A DNA stretch of 20,631 bases from an uncultured Elusimicrobia bacterium (GTDB lineage: Bacteria; RUG730). The position numbers were made by a program, and so were the translations under genes. This document shows, one piece after another, positions 17,301-20,631 of this stretch. The stretch covers positions 1 to 20,631 of the forward strand of contig ONXP01000006.1 of the NCBI GenBank assembly GCA_900321865.1, given 5' to 3'. Every line of letters begins with the position of its first letter. Within the stretch, counting starts at the first letter, position 1. Below the pieces are notes generated by a model. It did not search any database, had not been told where the DNA came from, and was given only the letters and a program-made list of their open reading frames with translations.

Positions 17301-20300
17301 TAGGAATGTTACATTTCCAGAATTTTTAAGATTATTTAAAGAAGCATTAAAAATTCAAGCTGAGCAAGAGATAAAAGAGCTTTATGGTGATGGTATAATA
17401 GATGGAATAGCAGAATTGTTTTCGTCTATAAGTGGATTAGATTCAATAGATACAAAAGAATTTGATAATATGTTAGATTCTTTGAATATATATTTTAGAC
17501 TAAGTTCTAGTGGAAATGGTAAAGGTGCGAATCCTCCAGATGAGACATATCTAAATATTTATAAAAACATTATAACTTTTTTTGACAAAAGAGATTATTC
17601 TAGATTTACAGAAATTTCTAAAAAAGAAAATCTGAGTTATGAAAATATTGAAAAAGGTTCTTTATCTGGAAATATAAATAATTATTTGCAAAAAAAATTC
17701 GCTGAGAAAGTGAAAGAGTTTATAGAGGAATATAAGCTTAGGTTGAATTTAGGAATTTTTGATATATATGTTTCAGCATTGCTTAAAAAAATTTTTAAGG
17801 CTTTTATGCTTATATTTCAGGTTGCATCAAAGGTTTTGATATTTGTTTTTGGGAATATTATAGGTATAGTTATTTTCGAGCTTGTTCATGAAGCTCTTAG
17901 CATTTTAAAGAAAGAATTTACTGAGGATTACACAGATCAGGATGTAAAAAAGGTTGCAGGCTCAGTTATAACTTTTATAGATATTATGACTGGTCTTTAT
18001 AACGGCTTGCAGTCAGCATTTGATATTTTTGGAAAAAATATTTATATGCCTAGCATTACACCTAGCACTTATCTAAAGGATGAAATAATAAAAGTTATGC
18101 CAGAAGGTGAGGCAAAACATATTTTAACGAAGCAAATGTTTTTGTGGCTTATGAAAGAGAAAAAGCAAGAAAAGTCTTTAATGGAAGATATTATTAAGCA
18201 AAACATTTTAAAAGACAATCCAAACATATCAGAAGACGAGCTCAATGAAAAGACAAAAGAAATTTTAGATATTTTAAGTTCTTTAGATAATTCCTCTAAT
18301 TTAAGATTAAGTCCAGAAAATTTATTGGCATCTAAGATAAGTAATACTGGGAGTTTGTCGTTACAACAAAAAGAAAACGAAAAAGTTGTTGAATATTTAG
18401 AAGGTGAGAATGTAGTTCGTATTACAAATACTTCTTATGATGAGGAGAACAAACCTCTTTTAGCAACTGTTGAAATATACAATAAAGATGGAGGACTCAT
18501 TACTGTTTATGATAGAACAATAGAATATTTTGACGATGGGACATATAAATATACTGATACAAAAAAAGATAACACGACTTATGAAAATACTGGATACAGT
18601 TATAAAAGAACTCAAATTTTAAAGGATGTGGATGGAAAAAAGCTGGCATTAGAACAGCACGATCAGTATAACAACGATGGTAAAATTAATAAAAGAATTG
18701 TTTACGGTGAATATGAAACAATTGCAATAGAGTATATATATGAGGGAAATATAAACGGAGTTGATGCAATAACTAGAGAAATAATTACAAAAGTTAAAGG
18801 TGAAACGAAAGAAGAGTTTATTAATTATATTACATATGAAAACAAACTTGATGAAAATGGAGAGATAGTTGCAGTTAATTTTATACAGAAAAAAATGCAA
18901 TATAAAATAGAAAATGGAGTAGAGACTCTTATATCAGCAAATCCTGAGGTTTTTTACAATTTTAACAATAATAATTTTGGTTTAGATTATGTGTCTGCAA
19001 AAATGACAGTTTATGATGAACTTAAAAAAGCTAACATTGAAATAAATAGGGATGAGAATAGTAGAATTGTTGAAATAGGTGGTAAAAAAATAATCGAAGA
19101 AATAGTAGATGGAAAAAAAGTGTATAAATATGAGACCCCTGAAGATGATGAAGGCAATTATTATGTAATATATCTAAACGAAGACGGAACAGATTTTGCA
19201 TCATATAGCTTTGTGGATGGGAAAAAACAAGCTAATGCTTCTGAAAAAAGAGATAGTTCTGGCAATTTGTTAGAGTATTATAGTGTATCGGATAAATCAA
19301 AATTTTCTTTAATTTTAGTAGCTAATGAAGTTGAAAATTCTTCAAATGAAGGGACTGAAGGGGCTGAAAGTTCTAATAAAAAAGAAAAAGAAATATCTTC
19401 TGGAGAATATAAATCAAACAATACATATGGTTATGGGACCTATAGTGTTAAAATGCAACCTGTCAAAGAAAATGGAGTTATAAGCAGTTTCTTTATGTAT
19501 ACAGATAATGGCGAAGAAATAGATATAGAATTTTTCAATAATGGAACAGTAGATACCAGGTTTATGTCTCTTAATTATTTTGTATTAGATGATAATGGTG
19601 GAAGAATTCAAGCAGGGCCAGTTTATTTAGATTTAGGTTTTGATGCTTCTTTAGAATTGCACGAATATTCTATAAAATATGAACAAAATAAAATTACTTG
19701 GCTTGTTGATGGAAAAGAAGTAGCTATAGCAGAAAATGGAATTTTTAAACCGTTAAATAATCATAAACTTTATACTCCAAATGTTAATAGTAATAATGAA
19801 ATCGTTCAAGGTAAAACAGAGGTTCTTGAGTTTAATAGTAAAGCTGCTAATAATATGCCTAATAGCAATATGAATTTATGTATGAATTTATGGGCAGTTT
19901 CAGATGGCTATGAAAACATTTTTGGTAAATTTAATTCTTTTGATTCTTATCAAGCTAGTGCTGTTTATGAAGATGTAACTATAAATGGTACAGTAATTGA
20001 AAATATTTCTGGCGTCTTTACTGCAACCAATGGACACAACAATGCTCCAGAATTTCAGAGCTTTTTTTCTTCCGATAATGTTTCTTTTTTTGGAGATGTA
20101 ATAAGATTTGAATATTCAGATGATAATTCAATATCAAAAATTTATATAAGATTGTCGGGATCTGAAGACTATATAGATGTCCAAATTATCAATAATGCGG
20201 ATGGGACGACGACATATTATTATGAGCAGGGCGGGAATAGGGTAGCCTACTTAATGAGTGCAGATAGAAAGCAGACGAATTTAATAGGGGAACAAAAGGA

Positions 20301-20631
20301 CTATGGAGATAAAGGCTGGCTTACAATAAAATATTATGATGATAAAGGCAAACATGAGATAGAAAGGGATGATCAAGGCAAGATATTAAAGATAGATGGG
20401 ACAGAAATTAAAGATAATAAATGGATATGTAGGAACTCAGATGGGACAAGTTATGTATTTTATATGAATGAGGATGTGACGGATTTTGCATCATATGACA
20501 GTATGGGGAAAGCGAATGCCAGTGAGAAATTAGATTCAAACGATAGAATAATAGAATATTATGCATCTAATGGAGATATAGTGAAACTTAGTTATGGCAC
20601 GGATGGGCAGATAACAGGAATAAGAATAAGA
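11191..20631 (+). CDS. Giant multidomain exported protein with TIKI/TraB-like, SecA-type motor and GH16 domains (3' end outside window)
   Basis: I translated the frame from the ATG at 11191 codon by codon to the window end and found no stop in 3147 codons. The start is fixed by AAAGGAG and by a signal peptide immediately downstream. Order by residue: 1-57 long signal peptide; about 80-500 TIKI/TraB/EreA-like domain; about 660-715 acidic low-complexity linker; about 800-1530 SecA-type DEAD motor; about 1530-2390 mainly helical region of unknown fold with hydrophobic stretches near 1828-1850 and 2206-2233; 2390-2700 Tyr/Asp/Gly-rich strand repeats; 2704-2933 GH16 glucanase; then more repeats to the edge. 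I know of no standard family with this architecture. It may be a giant cell-surface protein of the kind reported from Omnitrophota and relatives. An internal frameshift or assembly join cannot be tested here, but the coherent domains argue for a real gene. Its function is unknown. Confidence 0.9.
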   Translation, partial: MDIIKNKFLKFFNFCYSRILEMINYKSRYSVVIRRISLGTLLAFLVVSFHDYAYANAMFLNVLALPSNYGKVVDSFDAGTTKRVILIEDLHCHPIVQENISNILGVLKSTYGKDFSYVGLEGTPISDINTDIFSEIKDKKTRENVAKYFMSRGLINGVEYYTIKNPGKIDIKGIEDKELYLRNFAGLYNSLGYRYDLDKIFSDVMNGYERNSSYFYVSEIKRLEGVKQKYISGDISFGEYIKFFKEMLNDTSFEVRYPGLSEVLRLEENRKSLDIEEIIYKASLMVSKLEEYLDINDKAMLSEAKNRGESDYYLFIGKILKKRNIDISKQYPKVYEYINFLELSNGLDDIAILHEKEALEYELKERILKARGDAYNFVNAKHNITLLERYIKNDASIKEVEEYESRGINLDDIVNFSDKLLRKNYFSGYEDEIKKATNHMKNFYVDADKRNEVMTNNVLSKKFKSKKVTVLVLGGYHARGIKEYLKSRGVSYDEIIPNIGEYSGEVRYEDRLLDQAAWLNRIRKDLKLNMGIAEKKRVAENKLQLISIFANAGLFQKVSTSDIDKLSSFLLGDKVLSKDEAKELLSRENISDIDLMRVVLTLSNEKEEFFNKIKNGDVALNILKNKQSEILAKVKLYNDAKENVKNRKDLSKKEKDILTRSINTEANIELIDSSIDNESNNNMILSDDETFEENEVEYDILSETILSETEETKETDKSFEMRKEDLENFYGKEASKGLLEIKKYFALKEGLSLEEFNKYLEAQSNKFREKYKNTYEAFRKKIRENGNAEKLKNGKTTIQKIFNKDKFSVLEAFILGDLVFETIYADKGWKLRANQLYIIASFMLGKAPEAGTAAGKTAAISIANVVEKLIASENYSSLLAVENESAIDKFMNEAEGNTKLLGSVGLKFFDVNKNRDNKDLLLQNLGNKDVLSIDTHDGYGQLYNEEKVEVFKKAKNLKSIFLDESHKITKNSTSYITSGEEEQNKKADYRLVNFIYKKFKNNFYRGKAEKGLYTLCEDRNYLVFEQSVKRNGEDKIYVVNDKNVFEKLKDKGYLLIYKGPQSSQMLFSARMQKEFQRLTFGEKFKNVLWGREDDITAYSSAIARSILYDSLNTTFAIVPLTDEEKKELKKENKSYEFKICPINEGVVQLDQQLGSIEQVLALGLLSKNSKEYKNLDIKKIQLPKKSNKSTSRGEAFSIYNSKGERTRHIYATSATLDGNLEKFLFGTEVVRLYKVGNSDYNKVIYNSSKSLDSQFKEAKKKIGKEVVIKQEEISDGAFSERQKEMADRIATNILKNYLDEGTSQLSIIDNKDLQKLVYEKIKEKVQDSLKNKNAYSDIQLKRLKFLDKLIDNRENGKEISNENLEKELNKYYDRMQELEEKRKKAKTSSEKSSIKQAITSLKEQVMDEVINSNLALKLEICRDSKRVYLVSKFLSVMQGIAIVDEKGATGTDYKQTRDFGINLHIAEAHLLTDEDLNQWRGRVCRSSDNKSIIFEYIDRYTLDTDLNSFLGVRLGECKDKSEDEIASLYENNIRLKTYKNILEANKKALELQLLKKYLLGTIKLEEELYLSSVIRSLSKTSEGLLSAFSEKMRDNNIIIPIKDSIEELSEDEKKNRDEIDFLSELLKNDVVNNSASGHVDNEMADKPYNGVEQIVKSYKDVADELEEIVSKVRKRFGEGSTAYKKLKAKLDVVKKKSEDEEKIKEEFGDESLINSITLKDVRDDEINLMKQTVRTIQKKNRTRKTDEDLKLKEVDNAGYVVYRAKNAVSGYLEAKNLSETLKEKGLDSKYAVINQNDGNYVLFSKKDLLYNKIVSSSEKGIGTKIKNFFRGFFRIFKVVILGILTGLTLGLVKPIKKALVQSTFFGKNRFRKILAYELGIEENTSNIDKLENLISNENLLGENNNIIESEVNRILLNKNIKDDETRQNIINNILSYARERVKNEREKRGKLLKSTLSNQGKILGFLALLSRPLLRVVSFLAEKITKNKNNSLSVRLDTFVRGGIRSEEGKDEFFELLNNEENLKELKAQYDLGKWADRNVTFPEFLRLFKEALKIQAEQEIKELYGDGIIDGIAELFSSISGLDSIDTKEFDNMLDSLNIYFRLSSSGNGKGANPPDETYLNIYKNIITFFDKRDYSRFTEISKKENLSYENIEKGSLSGNINNYLQKKFAEKVKEFIEEYKLRLNLGIFDIYVSALLKKIFKAFMLIFQVASKVLIFVFGNIIGIVIFELVHEALSILKKEFTEDYTDQDVKKVAGSVITFIDIMTGLYNGLQSAFDIFGKNIYMPSITPSTYLKDEIIKVMPEGEAKHILTKQMFLWLMKEKKQEKSLMEDIIKQNILKDNPNISEDELNEKTKEILDILSSLDNSSNLRLSPENLLASKISNTGSLSLQQKENEKVVEYLEGENVVRITNTSYDEENKPLLATVEIYNKDGGLITVYDRTIEYFDDGTYKYTDTKKDNTTYENTGYSYKRTQILKDVDGKKLALEQHDQYNNDGKINKRIVYGEYETIAIEYIYEGNINGVDAITREIITKVKGETKEEFINYITYENKLDENGEIVAVNFIQKKMQYKIENGVETLISANPEVFYNFNNNNFGLDYVSAKMTVYDELKKANIEINRDENSRIVEIGGKKIIEEIVDGKKVYKYETPEDDEGNYYVIYLNEDGTDFASYSFVDGKKQANASEKRDSSGNLLEYYSVSDKSKFSLILVANEVENSSNEGTEGAESSNKKEKEISSGEYKSNNTYGYGTYSVKMQPVKENGVISSFFMYTDNGEEIDIEFFNNGTVDTRFMSLNYFVLDDNGGRIQAGPVYLDLGFDASLELHEYSIKYEQNKITWLVDGKEVAIAENGIFKPLNNHKLYTPNVNSNNEIVQGKTEVLEFNSKAANNMPNSNMNLCMNLWAVSDGYENIFGKFNSFDSYQASAVYEDVTINGTVIENISGVFTATNGHNNAPEFQSFFSSDNVSFFGDVIRFEYSDDNSISKIYIRLSGSEDYIDVQIINNADGTTTYYYEQGGNRVAYLMSADRKQTNLIGEQKDYGDKGWLTIKYYDDKGKHEIERDDQGKILKIDGTEIKDNKWICRNSDGTSYVFYMNEDVTDFASYDSMGKANASEKLDSNDRIIEYYASNGDIVKLSYGTDGQITGIRIR
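11428..12690 (+). other. TIKI/TraB/EreA-like domain in the giant protein (about residues 80-500)
   Basis: The segment opens with RVILIEDLHCHPIVQENISN, with His91, His93 and Gln97, then YVGLEGTP with Glu121-Gly122. It ends with VTVLVLGGYHARGIKEYLK containing His477. A start with clustered polar/His residues, an EG motif and a late strand-Gly-x-His is the pattern of the TIKI/TraB-PrgY/ChaN/EreA superfamily (hydrolases and proteases of varied function). The middle (about 180-440) is helical. The assignment is a resemblance recalled from motifs only; the reaction is unknown. Confidence 0.4.
13588..15780 (+). other. SecA-type DEAD motor domain in the giant protein (about residues 800-1530)
   Basis: Motifs occur in the order and form of SecA. 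A Q-motif region LRANQLYIIASFMLGK starts at 831 (SecA: LRDVQLIGG...). Walker A is GTAAGKTA at 851-858 (SecA: KTGEGKTL). The DEAD position is LDESH at 962-966, followed by TSYITSG resembling SecA RTPLIISG. SAT at 1213-1215 lies in IYATSATLDGNLEKFLFG, resembling SecA GMTGTA...IYG. Motif V is KGATGTDY at 1446-1453 (SecA: NMAGRGTDI). Motif VI is QWRGRVCR at 1478-1485 (SecA: QLRGRAGR). The ATP-handling residues Lys856, Asp963, Glu964 and Arg1482/Arg1485 are present, so activity is possible. A coiled, charged insert of about 120 residues (1310-1425) separates SAT from motif V. True SecA is a separate ~100 kDa protein; this is a distant relative. Confidence 0.8.
15781..18360 (+). other. Uncharacterised helical region of the giant protein (about residues 1531-2390)
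   Basis: I recognise no family here. It is rich in Lys/Glu helices. A short alpha/beta patch at about 1757-1810 (AGYVVYRAKNAVSGYLEAKN, later GNYVLFSKKD) loosely resembles a SPOR-like fold. Hydrophobic stretches occur near 1828-1850 (VVILGILTGLTLGLV) and 2206-2233 (FMLIFQVASKVLIFVFGNII, continuing IGIVIFELV); either could be membrane-embedded. PPDETYLNIYKNIITFFDKRDY (2175 side) may mark a linker between helical blocks. Confidence 0.5.
18997..19293 (+). repeat. Protein repeat copy 1, upstream of the GH16 domain
   Basis: The roughly 99-residue unit carries TVYDELKKANIEINRD, NYYVIYLNEDGTDFASYSF, ANASEKRDSSGNLLEYY. It matches copy 2 at 20314-20577 over almost its whole length. It is rich in Tyr, Asp and Gly in alternating strand-turn pattern, recalling YD/Rhs-like surface repeats without being a clear member. 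The two copies share the DNA string GATTTTGCATCATAT but otherwise differ in synonymous positions. Confidence 0.75.
19300..19989 (+). other. GH16 lichenase-like glucanase domain in the giant protein (about residues 2704-2933)
   Basis: This matches bacterial GH16 endo-beta-1,3-1,4-glucanases motif by motif. SGEYKSNNTYGYGTYSVKM starts at 2737. SSFFMYTDNGEEIDIEFF carries the catalytic ExDxE as Glu2776-Ile-Asp2778-Ile-Glu2780. LDLGFDAS (2814-2820) and HEYSIKYEQNKITWLVDGKEV (2824-2843) follow, then MNLWAV (2898-2903) and GKFN...ASAVYEDVTI. The ExDxE spacing, without an extra bulge residue, is that of lichenases and xyloglucan transglycosylases rather than laminarinases or agarases. Compared with lichenases there is an insert of about 35 residues before MNLWAV (2845-2897). 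All catalytic residues are present, so an active extracellular beta-glucanase is likely. Confidence 0.85.
20314..20577 (+). repeat. Protein repeat copy 2, downstream of the GH16 domain
   Basis: It carries WLTIKYYDDKGKHEIERDD, SYVFYMNEDVTDFASYDS, ANASEKLDSNDRIIEYY, aligning with copy 1 (TDFASY, ANASEK-D and EYY are shared landmarks). It is about 88 residues, slightly shorter than copy 1 in the middle. The array probably continues beyond the window, as the last codons (VKLSYGTDGQITGIRIR) read like further repeat. Confidence 0.75.

Noticed and set aside
11191-20631. The giant frame as several separate genes
   Set aside because: No stop codon occurs in the frame, and I found no strong internal RBS-plus-start with a new signal peptide; domain content runs continuously across the whole length.

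Overview
The window is strongly AT-rich (I estimate about 27-30 % GC by eye, not computed) and uses the standard code with TAA/TAG stops. Genes often start after a GGAGG-like ribosome binding site. The organism is a Gram-negative-type bacterium: it has an RND inner-membrane pump, a LpoB-like outer-membrane lipoprotein, threonine/lysine biosynthesis genes and a type I restriction-modification gene. I cannot fix the phylum. A giant exported protein carrying a SecA-type motor recalls lineages such as Omnitrophota or Elusimicrobiota. A spirochaete or another low-GC lineage is not excluded.

Layout. At the left edge is the start of a leftward hsdM (type I DNA methyltransferase), running off the window. 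A 384-base AT-rich divergent spacer follows, with a pair of short direct repeats and a candidate promoter. Then come seven rightward genes, tightly packed from the second onward: an RND transporter permease (547-3588), a LpoB-like lipoprotein (3646-4248), a YhcC/TIGR01212-type radical SAM protein (4252-5154), an enlarged RecJ exonuclease (5169-7352), a COG1031-type radical SAM protein (7370-8842), homoserine kinase thrB (8898-9845) and aspartate kinase (9833-11050). The last two overlap by 13 bases. Spacings of 3, 14 and 17 bases in the middle suggest co-transcription, although the functions differ (envelope, tRNA/RNA or unknown radical chemistry, DNA repair, amino-acid synthesis).

The right half is one uninterrupted reading frame from an ATG at 11191, with a good ribosome binding site, to the end of the window: 3147 codons without a stop. 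I translated it throughout. In order it has a long signal peptide; a TIKI/TraB/EreA-like domain; an acidic linker; a recognisable SecA-type DEAD motor (Q-motif, Walker A, DEAD-like, SAT, GTD and QxRGRxxR motifs); a long uncharacterised helical region with one or two hydrophobic segments; Tyr/Asp/Gly-rich strand repeats; a GH16 (lichenase-like) glucanase domain lying between two copies of one repeat; and more repeat at the edge.

The giant gene is the most unusual part. It combines a signal peptide, a cytoplasmic-type translocase motor and a secreted-type polysaccharide hydrolase in one chain, and its codon choice changes sharply just after the GH16 domain. Secondary oddities are an RND pump whose usual proton-relay residues are all replaced, a RecJ with about 140 extra residues that may be a degenerate exonuclease fold, and an archaeal-type COG1031 radical SAM protein. 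No tRNA, rRNA, CRISPR array or insertion sequence was seen.
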